The translations under genes and the position numbers were made by a program. Positions 26,858 through 35,778 of a DNA stretch of 45,728 bases are shown here, in pieces; within the stretch, counting starts at the first letter, position 1; the number at the start of each line of letters is the position of its first letter. Source of the stretch: Pandoraea sp. Its GTDB lineage: Bacteria > Pseudomonadota > Gammaproteobacteria > Burkholderiales > Burkholderiaceae. A model generated the notes under the pieces. That model searched no databases, had not been told where the DNA came from, and worked only from the letters and a program-made list of their open reading frames with translations. Where the stretch lies: positions 1-45,728 of the forward strand of contig JARLJF010000148.1 of assembly GCA_031291335.1 (NCBI GenBank), given 5' to 3'.

Positions 26858-26979
26858 CCACCTTCATCAAGCATCACGTCTTGCATTACCGCTGCGGCCC
26901 GACAGGAGCGCAGCGCGTGATTGGCGTGGAGTCAAGAACAGCAATATCGGCGTAACACGCCGCGGGGAGAACGTATCGG

Positions 26980-28770
26980 ATGCATCACGCCATCGACTTC
27001 ATTCAGGATCTGGCCGTCATCATGCTGCTGGCAGGCATCGTGACGGTCCTCTTCAACCGGTTCCGGCAGCCGGTCGTGCTCGGCTACATCGTGGCGGGCG
27101 TGATCATCGGCCCGTACACACCGCCGTTCGCATTGATACATGACGAGAAGACCATCGGCATTCTGGCCGAGCTTGGCGTCGTGTTCCTGATGTTCTCGCT
27201 GGGCCTTGAGTTCAGCCTGCGCAAGCTCGCGCGGGTTGGCGTGACGGCATTCGTGGCGGCGATCACCGAAATCGTGCTGATGCTCTGGCTGGGCTACGAG
27301 ATCGGTCGCTTCTTCGGCTGGAACGCGATGGACTCGATCTTCCTCGGCGCCATGCTCGCCGTCTCGTCGACCACCATCATCGTGAAGGCGCTCGACGAAC
27401 TCGGTATGAAGCGCGAGCGTTTCGCACAGCTTATTTTCGGCGTGCTGATCGTGGAAGACGTGCTCGCCATCGGCATGATCGCGCTGCTCTCGGGCATTGC
27501 CATCAGCGGCTCGGTCGACGCCGGCGAAGCCACCTTTACGCTGGGCAAGCTGCTGCTATTCATGGTGGTGTCGCTTGTCGTGGGCATTCTGCTCGTGCCG
27601 CGCATTCTCGCGTACGTGGCGAAGTTCAAGAGCGACGAGATGCTGCTGATCGTCGTGCTGGGCCTGTGCTTCGGCTTCTGCCTGCTGGTCATCCAGATGG
27701 GTTACAGCGTGGCGCTTGGCGCGTTCCTGATTGGCGCGATCATGGCCGAAGCGCGTGAGCTGCACACCGTCGAACGGTTGATTGCGCCGCTGCGCGACAT
27801 GTTCAGCGCCGTGTTCTTCGTCACCATCGGCCTGTTGCTCGATCCGCACGTGCTTGTCACGTATGTCTGGCCGATTCTGCTGATCACGCTGGCTGTCGTG
27901 GTGGGCAAGATCGTGTCGTGCGGACTGGGGGCGTATCTCTCCGGTCAGGACGGCCGCACGTCGATGCGCGTGGGCATGGGCCTGTCGCAGATCGGTGAGT
28001 TCTCGTTCATCATCGCGTCGCTCGGGCTCTCGCTCAAGGTGACGAGCGACTTCCTCTATCCGATTGCCGTGGCTGTGTCGGTCATCACGACGCTGCTCAC
28101 GCCGTATCTGATCAAGAGTGCCGACCCGGTGACCGGATGGCTCGGCCGCGCAATGCCGGGACGTCTGTCTTATGTGTTGGGGCAGTACACGCAGTGGCTG
28201 CAGAGCATTCAGTTGACCGGCGATAGTGCGGTGCTCGTCACGATCGTGCGACGTATCGTGGTGAGTGTCGCGATCAATCTGGCGCTGGTGGTCACGATCT
28301 TCCTGGGCGGCGCGTTCTTCTACCGGCGACTGGCCGATCTGATGTCGCCGTGGGTGCGCGACCCGAGCCTGCAAAGTGCCGTGGTGTGGGGCGGTGCGCT
28401 GGTGTTGTCGCTACCGTTCCTGATCGCGGTGTATCGCAAGCTCAAGTCGCTTTCGCTGTTGCTCGTGGAACTGTCGGTGCCGCCGAGCCTGACCGGTCGT
28501 TACACGCTTCAGGTGCGCCGTGTGGTGGCAGAGATTCTGCCGATTGCGGCAATGGTCGGGGTGATCCTGCTGGTTGCGGCCCTGTCGTCGAGCATTCTGC
28601 CGTCGACGGAAATGATCGTGCTGATCGTGTCGGGCACGGTGGTATTGGCGATCGTCATGCGAAGCTGGTTCGTGCGCATGCACGCCAAGCTCCAGATCGC
28701 CCTCAAGGAAACGCTCGAACATCAACCGGATGGCGAGCAGCCGGGCGGTGGTGGTCCGTCGTCGCATTGA
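26980..28770 (+). CDS. CPA2 family cation/proton antiporter
   Basis: A 596-residue inner-membrane protein. The Na_H_Exchanger domain covers about residues 10-385, with FRQPVVLGYIVAGVIIGP near the N-terminus, LGLEFSLRKL, and the GAMLAVSSTTIIVKAL and GVLIVEDVLAIGMIAL segments that carry the ion-binding Asp of KefB/NapA-like CPA2 exchangers. Unlike KefB, KefC and YbaL there is no Rossmann TrkA-N domain; instead the C-terminus has four or five more membrane segments (about 415-565) and a short Gly/Pro/His tail. Predicted exchange of K+ or Na+ for H+. A long structured leader precedes it. Ion specificity cannot be read. Confidence 0.88.
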   Translation: MHHAIDFIQDLAVIMLLAGIVTVLFNRFRQPVVLGYIVAGVIIGPYTPPFALIHDEKTIGILAELGVVFLMFSLGLEFSLRKLARVGVTAFVAAITEIVLMLWLGYEIGRFFGWNAMDSIFLGAMLAVSSTTIIVKALDELGMKRERFAQLIFGVLIVEDVLAIGMIALLSGIAISGSVDAGEATFTLGKLLLFMVVSLVVGILLVPRILAYVAKFKSDEMLLIVVLGLCFGFCLLVIQMGYSVALGAFLIGAIMAEARELHTVERLIAPLRDMFSAVFFVTIGLLLDPHVLVTYVWPILLITLAVVVGKIVSCGLGAYLSGQDGRTSMRVGMGLSQIGEFSFIIASLGLSLKVTSDFLYPIAVAVSVITTLLTPYLIKSADPVTGWLGRAMPGRLSYVLGQYTQWLQSIQLTGDSAVLVTIVRRIVVSVAINLALVVTIFLGGAFFYRRLADLMSPWVRDPSLQSAVVWGGALVLSLPFLIAVYRKLKSLSLLLVELSVPPSLTGRYTLQVRRVVAEILPIAAMVGVILLVAALSSSILPSTEMIVLIVSGTVVLAIVMRSWFVRMHAKLQIALKETLEHQPDGEQPGGGGPSSH

Positions 28771-28820
28771 TTGAGGCCTGCGCCCGCCACGATGGTGTGC
28801 CGGGTGCAAGGTGAGGGCAA

Positions 28821-28858
28821 GAAAAAGCCCGCCGGAGTTGCCTCCGGCGGGCTTTTTC
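28821..28858. terminator. Bidirectional terminator, antiporter/thioesterase
   Basis: A perfect 17-bp stem (28821-28837 with 28842-28858) with a 4-base loop TTGC; A-run on the left and T-run on the right. It serves the antiporter on the plus strand and the PaaI-like gene on the minus strand. Confidence 0.95.
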
Positions 28859-28891
28859 TATTTGACGGCGCTTTGTTGGCCTACCGCAGGC

Positions 28892-29458
28892 CTATGCTTT
28901 GCGCGGCGGAAAGTCAAAGATCAGGCAGGTGGTGGTGGCGTGCGCGTACAGCGTGCCGTCTGGTCCGATGATGCGGCCTTCGGCGATGCCGACCTGGCGT
29001 CCGACCTGAATGATGTTGCCTTCGGCACGCACGCAGGGCACGTCGCGCGTGAGTGCGCGAACCATGTTGGTCTTGAGTTCCAGCGTGGTGTAGCTTCGTC
29101 CGGCGGGCAGCGTTGAATGAATCGCGCAGGCGACGGCGGAGTCGAGCAGGGTGGCGTACCAGCCGCCGTGGACGGAGCCGAGCGGGTTGTAATACGGCAG
29201 TGCCGGGCGGCCCTGAAAGACGGCGCGGCCGTTCGCGACTTCGATGGCGATGAAGCCGAGCGTCTCGCTGATCGGCGGCATCGGCAGCTTGCCGTCGAAC
29301 ATCGCCTGAAAAATCTCCAGGCCGGATAGGCCGATCACGTCCGAAGGCGTTGCAACGCCGTAGCGTAGCGGACCGCTGCGCGCGAGCCGCTCCCGCACAG
29401 TGGCTTCGTCGGCTTCCCATTGCGCCAGTACGGTGGCGGCATCCGGTCGGGTATTCAT
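28892..29458 (-). CDS. PaaI-like hotdog-fold thioesterase
   Basis: A 188-residue protein of the hotdog acyl-CoA thioesterase family. The conserved NPLGSVHGGWYATLLDSAVACA (about residues 91-112) contains the HGG turn and the acidic catalytic residue on the central helix; the strands YTTLELKTNMVRAL and GNIIQVGRQVGIAEGRII follow. The first 60 residues form an N-terminal helical extension longer than PaaI itself. Acyl-CoA substrate unknown. Monocistronic by appearance. Confidence 0.88.
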   Translation of the reverse strand: MNTRPDAATVLAQWEADEATVRERLARSGPLRYGVATPSDVIGLSGLEIFQAMFDGKLPMPPISETLGFIAIEVANGRAVFQGRPALPYYNPLGSVHGGWYATLLDSAVACAIHSTLPAGRSYTTLELKTNMVRALTRDVPCVRAEGNIIQVGRQVGIAEGRIIGPDGTLYAHATTTCLIFDFPPRKA

Positions 29459-29556
29459 GGCGTCTTCCTTGTCACTTTTATAATGCTAGGGATGCACCCG
29501 ATTATAGAAGTCGTGGCGTGCGCCGGGGGAGTTCGCGTTAGAGGGAAGTGTCGAGG

Positions 29557-29621
29557 CGAGGGCGCTCCGAACCTTGGCAACGACAGCTCTTGCGCCGTCG
29601 TCATGATAAGGAGCGCCCTCG
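29557..29621. repeat. 12-bp inverted repeat at the 3' end of ribB
   Basis: CGAGGGCGCTCC (29557-29568) and GGAGCGCCCTCG (29610-29621) form a perfect 12-bp stem with a 41-base loop, within which ACGAC and GTCGT can also pair. It begins 8 bases after the ribB stop codon. No T-run follows on the minus strand, so a Rho-dependent or stabilising 3' structure is more likely than an intrinsic terminator. Confidence 0.6.
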
Positions 29622-29629
29622 TCGCGTGC

Positions 29630-30361
29630 TCAGGCGGCTTGCGCGTGGCTGAGGCGATAGTTGGCCAACTCGTCGATGGTCAGAATCGGCAGGTCGTGTT
29701 GCTTGGCGAAGCGCTCGATATCGGCGCCGCGCGTCATCGTGCCATCGGGATTCATCAATTCGCACAGCACGGCAGCCGGCTTCAGACCGGCGAGAATCGC
29801 CAGATCGACCGAGCCTTCGGTGTGACCGCGACGCGTGAGCACGCCGCCCGGCTGCGCACGCAGCGGGAAGACGTGGCCCGGGCGCGACAGGTCTGAGGGT
29901 TGGGCGTCGTCGGCAATCGCAGCGCGAATCGTGGTCACGCGGTCGGCGGCCGAGACGCCGGTACTCACGCCCTGACGCGCTTCGATCGTCACCGTGAAGG
30001 CGGTGCCGTAACGGCTTTGATTCTGCTCGACCATCGGCGGCAGATCGAGACGACGCAGCGTCTCGTCAGGCAGACACAGGCAGACGATGCCGCTGCACTC
30101 ACGAATGAGCATGGCCATCATGGCCGGAGTGATTTTCTCGGCGGCGACGATCAGGTCGGCCTCATTCTCGCGATCGAGATCGTCCATCAGAATGACAGGA
30201 CGGCCTTCGCGCATGGCCTGAAGCGAGGCAGCCAGACGGACTTCGACCGGCGCCAGGTCGGTGAAGGCCGGGTAGGCATGCAGATCGTCAGTCGTGTTGG
30301 CGGTGTTGGCCGAGGCGGTGTCTTGCGATGCAGCTTGGGTGGTGCGGGTAATAACGGACAT
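29630..30361 (-). CDS. ribB: 3,4-dihydroxy-2-butanone 4-phosphate synthase
   Basis: A 243-residue riboflavin biosynthesis enzyme converting ribulose 5-phosphate to the four-carbon precursor of lumazine plus formate. Catalytic and metal-binding motifs: [11 protein letters not shown] (about residue 60-70), the Ser/Thr-rich [11 protein letters not shown] loop, [11 protein letters not shown] and [12 protein letters not shown]. There is no GTP cyclohydrolase II domain, so this is the stand-alone RibB rather than the RibBA fusion. The N-terminal 35 residues are a Thr/Ala-rich extension. GAGGAG lies 6 bases before the ATG. An FMN riboswitch controls it. Confidence 0.96.
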   Translation of the reverse strand: MSVITRTTQAASQDTASANTANTTDDLHAYPAFTDLAPVEVRLAASLQAMREGRPVILMDDLDRENEADLIVAAEKITPAMMAMLIRECSGIVCLCLPDETLRRLDLPPMVEQNQSRYGTAFTVTIEARQGVSTGVSAADRVTTIRAAIADDAQPSDLSRPGHVFPLRAQPGGVLTRRGHTEGSVDLAILAGLKPAAVLCELMNPDGTMTRGADIERFAKQHDLPILTIDELANYRLSHAQAA

Positions 30362-30460
30362 GAAACGCTCCTCGCGTAAGTCAATCGGGCGAAAAACGTT
30401 TTCGGGGCATGCGAACGGACGTCACCATGGAACAGCATCCCATGGCACGCGGGTATCGAC

Positions 30461-30633
30461 GCATCTTCTCTCATCCGGACTATGACCGTCGGCTCTGGCT
30501 TCGCACCAGATCTGCTGACCCTGCCGGTGTCGCGAAAGCGACGGTGGCAAGCGCTCGCGGGCTCATGACTGACGCAGCTTTCGCTGCGCGGTGTCACATA
30601 CCGCCGGTGGGGACTTTCACCCCGCCCTGAAGA
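30461..30633 (-). ncRNA. FMN riboswitch (RFN element)
   Basis: On the minus strand all conserved blocks are present in order: CTTCAGGGCGGGGTGAAAGT at the 5' end, CCCACCGGCGGTA, GAGCCCGCGAGCG, GGTCAGCAGATCTGGTGCGA, GCCAGAGCCGACGGTCA, and GTCCGGATGAGAGAAGATG at the 3' end, closing P1 with the 5' CTTC. It represses riboflavin genes when FMN is plentiful. Between it and ribB lies a CCATGG...CCATGG hairpin (30446-30426) that could act in the expression platform. No T-run, so translational control is likely. Confidence 0.97.
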
Positions 30634-30793
30634 CGTGTATGCCGCACGCTTGGCGCTGCGAAGTAACTTATCGCGTGGCGTCTTTGCGTATTCGGCGAGA
30701 GAGAGCGTAGCACAAGGTGTTGCTGGTCTGCAGGGAAGACTGCGCGGCGCGAGTGGGATTGAGGGCGGGGGAAAGGAGCAGGGAAAGAGCGCA

Positions 30794-30820
30794 GGGAAAG
30801 GGAGGAAGGGGGCGGGCGGG
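30794..30820 (+). other. G-quadruplex-prone polypurine stretch
   Basis: GGG-AAA-GGG-AGGAA-GGGGG-C-GGG-C-GGG has five G-runs with loops of 1-5 bases, a canonical quadruplex motif, inside a longer purine-rich region (about 30750-30820). It lies between the copZ stop codon and the FMN riboswitch, in a 270-base gap in which I see no gene. Confidence 0.6.
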
Positions 30821-30908
30821 ACGTGTCGCCTGAGGGCGACAGGGTCGGATACCGCGACGCTGTACGAGGATGTGCACGGCTCGCGGCATCCGACGTGCCG
30901 GGTGAGAC

Positions 30909-31109
30909 TCAGGCCGGGGTGCCTTTCACCGTGTAGCCGGCGTCAGTGATGGCGGCGCTGACTTCGGTCGGCGAGAGACGGCTTTCGACGTCGACGCGGC
31001 CTGCCCCGAGATCCACGTTGACCTTGGCCGCGGCGTCGCGCTCGGTGATTGCCCGTGTGACGGCTTTGACGCAATGACCGCAGCTCATACCTTCGACTTG
31101 CACTTGCAT
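30909..31109 (-). CDS. copZ: CopZ-like copper chaperone
   Basis: A 66-residue single heavy-metal-associated domain. The metal site is GMSCGHC (Cys10 and Cys13), the variant typical of Cu(I) chaperones. The fold order beta-alpha-beta-beta-alpha-beta is visible and the C-terminal YTV follows as usual. It presumably delivers Cu(I) to the CopA ATPase encoded divergently. AGGAG precedes the ATG. Its promoter has a CueR-type 19-bp spacer. Confidence 0.93.
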   Translation of the reverse strand: MQVQVEGMSCGHCVKAVTRAITERDAAAKVNVDLGAGRVDVESRLSPTEVSAAITDAGYTVKGTPA

Positions 31110-31174
31110 GGCGAACTCCTTGAAAGAGATGAAAGAGATGAAAGGGGTTTGGGTGGCACTGATCAGATGAACCG

Positions 31175-31205
31175 ATGATAGACCTTCCTACGACGGGAAG
31201 CTCAA
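31175..31205 (-). promoter_or_regulatory. CueR-type promoter of copZ
   Basis: On the minus strand: -35 TTGAGC (31205-31200), 19-base spacer, -10 TATCAT (31180-31175). The spacer holds the dyad CTTCCC...GGAAGG, as in MerR/CueR operators, where a 19-bp spacer is unwound by the metal-bound regulator. The start of transcription is expected near 31168. Confidence 0.85.
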
Positions 31206-31331
31206 GCGCTTTTTTCAGCGGATTCGCCTGTTCGTTCAGACGTCCCCTAAACCTGAGCGGTTCCGGGCGGGCTATCGTGGTGGCTGACACGATGCTCATG
31301 GTGCGGACTGCGACACGTTGACGCGAGTCGC

Positions 31332-31362
31332 TTGACCTTACTGTCATGGCAAGGTCTATGCT
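31332..31362 (+). promoter_or_regulatory. CueR-type promoter of copA
   Basis: -35 TTGACC (31332-31337), 19-base spacer, -10 TATGCT (31357-31362). The dyad ACCTT (31335-31339) and AAGGT (31351-31355) matches the CueR operator. Expected start of transcription near 31369, 28 bases before the copA ATG. Confidence 0.9.
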
Positions 31363-31396
31363 TTGACGCATGATGACAGTCTTCCAGGAGACCAAA

Positions 31397-33910
31397 ATGA
31401 CGCAGAACTGGTCGGTGGGTATTGAGGGTATGACCTGCGCGTCGTGTGTGACGCGGGTCGAGAAGGCGTTGCGGCGTGCGCCCGGCGTGGCCAGCGCCAA
31501 CGTCAATCTCGCGACCGAAACGGCGGCCGTGGAGGCTTCGCCCGACGTGGCGCCTGCGGCGTTGCTGGGGGCTGTCGAGACGGCGGTGAGCGACGCGGGG
31601 TATCAAATCGCGGAACAGTCTTTTGAGCTGGCCATTGGCGGCATGACATGTGCGTCGTGCGCGGGGCGTGTGGAGAAGGCGCTTCGTAACGTGCCGGGCG
31701 TGGTCGAGGCCAACGTCAATCTGGCGACGGAGCGTGCCGCTGTGCGCGGCGTGCGGGGTGTTGTCGACGTGTCGACGCTTACCGCTGCCGTAGAGAAGGC
31801 GGGGTACGAGGCGTCGCCGGTGACGGATCCGGCACAAGCCGCAGCGTCACAGGAAGGCCCGGCGTGGTGGCCGGTGGCCGTGGCGGCGGTGTTGTCGCTG
31901 CCGTTGCTGCTGCCGATGTTGCTCGAGCCATTCGGTGTTCATCTGATGCCGCCGCCGTGGGTGCAGTGGCTGCTCGCCACGCCGGTACAGTTCTGGCTCG
32001 GTGCGCGGTTCTACCGGGCGGGTTACAAGGCAGTGCGTGCCGGCAGCGGCAATATGGATTTGCTGGTGGCGTTGGGTACGTCTGCGGCCTACGGTCTGAG
32101 TCTGTACGAATGGTGGCGCGCACCCGCGGGCGGCATGCCGCACCTGTATTTCGAAGCGGCGGCAGTTGTCATCACGTTGGTGTTGCTCGGCAAGTGGCTT
32201 GAGGCGCGGGCAAAGCGCCGGACCGTGGAAGCGATCCGAGCGCTTGCGGCGTTGCGTCCCGAGACGGCGCAGGTGCTGCGTGACCCGCAAGGTGCGGCGA
32301 ACGAGGTCACGTTGCCGTTGGGGCAGGTCAAGGTCGGCGACTGGGTCGTGGTGCGTGCCGGTGAGCGTGTGCCGGTCGACGGCGAGATTCGCGATGGCGC
32401 AAGCCAGCTCGACGAATCGCTGCTGACCGGTGAGCCGCTGCCCATCGACAAGGCGGCTGGCGACAAGGTGGTGGGTGGCTCGATCAACGGGGCCGGAACG
32501 CTGCGTGTGGAGACAACGGCGGTGGGCGCAGACACCGCGCTGGCCCGCATCATCCGCATGGTTGAAGACGCGCAGGCGGGCAAGGCGCCGATTCAACGTG
32601 CCGTCGACCGGGTGGCGGCGGTCTTTGTGCCGGTGGTCGTGCTGATTGCGATCGTGACGGTCGTGGTTGGCTGGGCGCTTGGCATCGGTCTCGAGGCGGC
32701 GTTGCTCAACGCCGTTGCGGTGCTGGTCATCGCGTGTCCTTGCGCGTTGGGACTGGCGACGCCCGCCGCGATCATGGTCGGCACCGGGGCGGCAGCGCGG
32801 CAGGGCATTCTCATCAAGGATGCCGAGGCGCTTGAACTGGCACACCGCATCAGCGTCGTCGCCTTCGACAAGACGGGTACGCTGACCGAAGGTAAGCCGC
32901 GGCTGGTCGCGCATCTGCCGGCGCAAGGAACGAGCGCCGAGACATTGCTGCGCTGGGCCGCAGCGGTGCAATCGGGCAGCTCGCATCCGCTGGCGAAGGC
33001 CGTTACAACGGCGGCGGAGGAAGCCGGGTTTGCGTCGGCCATACCGGTCGCATCCGACATTGCTGCGTTGCCTGGCAGAGGGATGCGGGCACGTATTGAC
33101 GAAGTGGCGGAAGCGGGCGAGCCGAGGGGTATGCATCAGTTGCAATTGGGCAATGCCCGGTTGCTCGATGAACTGGGGGTTTCGCAAGGCGCGCTGGCTG
33201 AGGAAGCCAAGCGTCTGGCGGCCGAAGGGCGCACCGTTTCGTGGCTGGTGGAAACCGGCAATGAGAGAGCCAACGCAGGTGGGGTGCGGTTGCTCGGGCT
33301 GTTGGCGTTCGGCGACACATTGAAGGCTACCGCGCGACCCGCCATCGACCGTTTGCATGCGCTGGGTGTGCGCTGCGTGATGGTGACCGGGGATAACGCG
33401 GGGAGCGCCAAGGCGGTGGCCGACGCCTTGGGACTCGACGAAGTTCATGCCGACGTGCTGCCGGAACACAAAGCGGAGGTGATTGCGCAACTCAAGCGCG
33501 ATGGCGCGGTCGTAGCTATGGTCGGCGATGGCATCAACGACGCCCCTGCACTGGCCGCTGCTGATGTCGGTATCGCCATGGGTTCGGGGACCGACGTGGC
33601 CATGCAGACGGCCGGCATCACGCTGATGCGTGGCGATCCGCTGCGAGTGGCCGATGCCATCGAGGTCTCGCGTCGTACGTGGTCGAAGATCCGTCAGAAC
33701 CTGTTCTGGGCTTTCGCGTACAACGTGATCGGGATTCCGCTGGCCGCCTTCGGGCTGTTGAGCCCGGTGATTGCCGGTGCGGCGATGGCGCTCAGCAGTG
33801 TGAGCGTGGTGAGCAATGCGTTGCTGCTGCGTCGGTGGCGTCCGGCGGGGCAAGAAGTCGACGCGAGCGTCGCCGGTGGTGTTGGCGAGCCCCGTCGCGC
33901 CGGAGCCTGA
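31397..33910 (+). CDS. copA: Copper-exporting P1B-type ATPase CopA
   Basis: An 837-residue inner-membrane Cu(I) pump. Two N-terminal metal-binding domains have GMTCASC at Cys14/Cys17 and Cys85/Cys88. Then follow eight membrane segments with the ion-path motif CPC at residues 447-449, the actuator TGEP, the phosphorylated Asp491 in DKTGTLTEG, the SSHPLAKAV (HP) site, and [20 protein letters not shown]. The last membrane segments have YN (AYNVIG) and [15 protein letters not shown], the Cu+ signature. The ATG at 31397 has AGGAG 6 bases upstream; the earlier ATGs at 31370 lie at the expected transcription start and are rejected. Confidence 0.97.
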   Translation: MTQNWSVGIEGMTCASCVTRVEKALRRAPGVASANVNLATETAAVEASPDVAPAALLGAVETAVSDAGYQIAEQSFELAIGGMTCASCAGRVEKALRNVPGVVEANVNLATERAAVRGVRGVVDVSTLTAAVEKAGYEASPVTDPAQAAASQEGPAWWPVAVAAVLSLPLLLPMLLEPFGVHLMPPPWVQWLLATPVQFWLGARFYRAGYKAVRAGSGNMDLLVALGTSAAYGLSLYEWWRAPAGGMPHLYFEAAAVVITLVLLGKWLEARAKRRTVEAIRALAALRPETAQVLRDPQGAANEVTLPLGQVKVGDWVVVRAGERVPVDGEIRDGASQLDESLLTGEPLPIDKAAGDKVVGGSINGAGTLRVETTAVGADTALARIIRMVEDAQAGKAPIQRAVDRVAAVFVPVVVLIAIVTVVVGWALGIGLEAALLNAVAVLVIACPCALGLATPAAIMVGTGAAARQGILIKDAEALELAHRISVVAFDKTGTLTEGKPRLVAHLPAQGTSAETLLRWAAAVQSGSSHPLAKAVTTAAEEAGFASAIPVASDIAALPGRGMRARIDEVAEAGEPRGMHQLQLGNARLLDELGVSQGALAEEAKRLAAEGRTVSWLVETGNERANAGGVRLLGLLAFGDTLKATARPAIDRLHALGVRCVMVTGDNAGSAKAVADALGLDEVHADVLPEHKAEVIAQLKRDGAVVAMVGDGINDAPALAAADVGIAMGSGTDVAMQTAGITLMRGDPLRVADAIEVSRRTWSKIRQNLFWAFAYNVIGIPLAAFGLLSPVIAGAAMALSSVSVVSNALLLRRWRPAGQEVDASVAGGVGEPRRAGA

Positions 33911-34064
33911 GGGCGGTTTGCCCCGACATAAGGCGATCGGCGCATAATGAAACGACTAGGGGTGACGCGAGGGCATGGTTTGCGTGTAGCGTCGCCCGGA
34001 TTTCTATCTTCCTTGAAATTCGCCGAAAGCATCATCATCTAGGTGATATCGTCTGCCTTCCGGC

Positions 34065-34892
34065 ATGGAGTCAACGCTGCCGAATATGAATAGTCTGCAT
34101 ATCGCGAGTTACAACATCCACAAGGGCTTTTCCGCGTTCAACCGCTTGCGCGTTCACGAATTGCGCGCTGGGTTGGAGGGGCTCGCCCCGGATCTCGTCT
34201 TCCTTCAGGAAGTGCAAGGCCTGCACCAGAGGCACGCGGTGCGGCACAGCAACTGGCCGGTACAGCCACAGCACGAGTTTCTGGCGGAAGGTATGTGGCA
34301 CGATCACGCTTATGGACGTAATGTCGTCTACGAGCACGGGCATCATGGCAACGCGATTCTGAGCCGTTATCCGATCGTCAGGTCAGACAACCAGGACATC
34401 ACGACCTATAGTTTCGAGAAGCGCGGCATGCTCCATTGCGAGATTGCCGTGCCGGGCCTGACGCAGCCGCTGCATTGTCTGTGCGTGCATTTGTCGCTGG
34501 CCGGCCACGGTCGCCGTCGCCAGTTCGAAATGCTGGCCGAGCGTGTGGCGGACGCCATTCCTGCGGATGCGCCGCTGATTATTGCGGGTGACTTCAACGA
34601 TTGGAGCAATCAGGCGGATCGGTTGCTGGCGGAAAAGCTGGCGTTGACCGAGGTATTTCAGAACAGTGTGGGGCGTCCCGCACGTAGTTTTCCGAGCGGA
34701 TTACCGCTCTTACGACTTGACCGCATTTACGCACGCGGCTTTCATATCGAAGGGGCGCAGGTGTTACACGGGCGCCCCTGGTCACGGATTTCCGATCATG
34801 CCCCAATCAGCGCCCGGCTCGTGCCGTCGGATACTGACACGGCGGTGAACGGTTCCTCCACCCCGTCGTTCAACCCTCGTTCCCCCCAGTGA
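34065..34892 (+). CDS. Endonuclease/exonuclease/phosphatase (EEP) family protein
   Basis: A 275-residue soluble phosphohydrolase of the EEP superfamily, similar to YbhP-type proteins. Active-site motifs: ASYNIHKG (Asn), VFLQEVQG (metal-binding Glu), HGNAILSRYPI, the catalytic AGDFNDW (Asp and Asn) and ISDHAPI (Asp-His). The tail after residue 255 is Ser/Pro-rich and probably disordered. The start may be 34065 or the Met at 34086, which has GGAG 15 bases upstream. It lies between copA and cueR, 7 bases from cueR, so it likely shares that transcript. The natural substrate (nucleic acid or phospholipid) is unknown. Confidence 0.87.
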   Translation: MESTLPNMNSLHIASYNIHKGFSAFNRLRVHELRAGLEGLAPDLVFLQEVQGLHQRHAVRHSNWPVQPQHEFLAEGMWHDHAYGRNVVYEHGHHGNAILSRYPIVRSDNQDITTYSFEKRGMLHCEIAVPGLTQPLHCLCVHLSLAGHGRRRQFEMLAERVADAIPADAPLIIAGDFNDWSNQADRLLAEKLALTEVFQNSVGRPARSFPSGLPLLRLDRIYARGFHIEGAQVLHGRPWSRISDHAPISARLVPSDTDTAVNGSSTPSFNPRSPQ

Positions 34893-34899
34893 GGTAGCC

Positions 34900-35469
34900 A
34901 TGAACATCGGACAAGCGGCACAGGCCAGCGGCGTGACGGCCAAGATGATCCGGTACTACGAAAGTATCGGCCTGATGCCTCCGAGCCCTCGCTCCGAGGC
35001 AGGCTACCGGCGATACGGCGAGCAGGATCTTCATCTGCTTCGCTTCATTCGTCAGTCGCGACGGCTGGGTTTCGGGATCGACCAGATCCGCCAGTTGCTG
35101 GCGCTCTGGCAGGATCGTGGGCGCTCCAGTTCGCAAGTGAAAGCACTGGCGCAATCTCATGTCGATGAACTCAATCAACGCATCGGTGAACTGGTGGCTA
35201 TGCGTGACACGCTCTCCCACCTGGCCATGCATTGCCATGGCGACGACCGTCCCGACTGCCCGATCCTGGAGGGCATTGCGGGTGCAGCGCTTTCCGACAA
35301 TCCGGGCGCTATAGCGGAGTGCGGCGGGAGCGGGGCGACGTCGGCGGCGTCTTGCAGCCCCGCGCAGCAAGCCGCTACGGCGGATGCCGTGGCCGCCGAT
35401 ACTCCGGCTGCAGCGGGTGGCCCGGCCGGTGACAGCGACGGTCAAGCCCATCACATCCCGCAGGGATAA
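34900..35469 (+). CDS. cueR: Copper-responsive MerR-family regulator CueR
   Basis: A 189-residue Cu(I) sensor. The MerR winged helix is MNIGQAAQASGVTAKMIRYY followed by ESIGLMPPSPR. The metal loop has Cys112 and Cys120 (HCHGDDRPDC), the same numbers as E. coli CueR, and Ser77 is present as in monovalent-metal sensors. Residues 136-189 are an extra Ala/Gly/Ser-rich tail ending in HHIPQG, longer than in enteric CueR (135 residues). GAGGT before the ATG. It should bind the two 19-bp-spacer promoters of copZ and copA. Confidence 0.95.
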   Translation: MNIGQAAQASGVTAKMIRYYESIGLMPPSPRSEAGYRRYGEQDLHLLRFIRQSRRLGFGIDQIRQLLALWQDRGRSSSQVKALAQSHVDELNQRIGELVAMRDTLSHLAMHCHGDDRPDCPILEGIAGAALSDNPGAIAECGGSGATSAASCSPAQQAATADAVAADTPAAAGGPAGDSDGQAHHIPQG

Positions 35470-35513
35470 GTCGCCCAAGAACGCCATTGACTGGCCTTCG
35501 AACCCCATATGAC

Positions 35514-35539
35514 GCGCCGCAGCAGCGGCGCTTTTTTTT
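35514..35539 (+). terminator. Terminator after cueR
   Basis: GCGCCGC (35514-35520), loop AGCA, GCGGCGC (35525-35531), then eight T. Strong intrinsic terminator on the plus strand. Confidence 0.95.
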
Positions 35540-35778
35540 CGCTCGTTAATTTTGATTGACCTACGCGGCAGGGTGTCGCAGTCAGGTGTTGTTGCGTGTG
35601 GACAGAGGTTTATCTTATTGATTTTAAGGTGATTTTTGTGGAATTGACTGCATTCGAAGCAAGGCTCTAGCAGATTTTTTGTGGTTTTCACAGATAGGGG
35701 CTAACCCTTAACGGGAAAACCCTATATAATGCAAAGCACTGCTGCGATGCAGCACACTAAATGAATTGGAGAAACGTC
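35540..35778 (+). promoter_or_regulatory. AT-rich promoter and leader of the DUF3563 gene
   Basis: About 240 bases, markedly more AT-rich than anything nearby. It holds a consensus -10 TATAAT (35725-35730), without a good -35 but with a GGGAAAACCC dyad (35713-35722) in its place. Transcription should start near 35737, and the first bases form the hairpin TGCTGC-GAT-GCAGCA (35740-35754). A strong, possibly nucleoid-protein-controlled promoter is likely. Confidence 0.6.

Noticed and set aside
31847..33853. 668-codon open frame antisense to copA
   Set aside because: Arg/His-rich shadow of copA with no start signal or family features.
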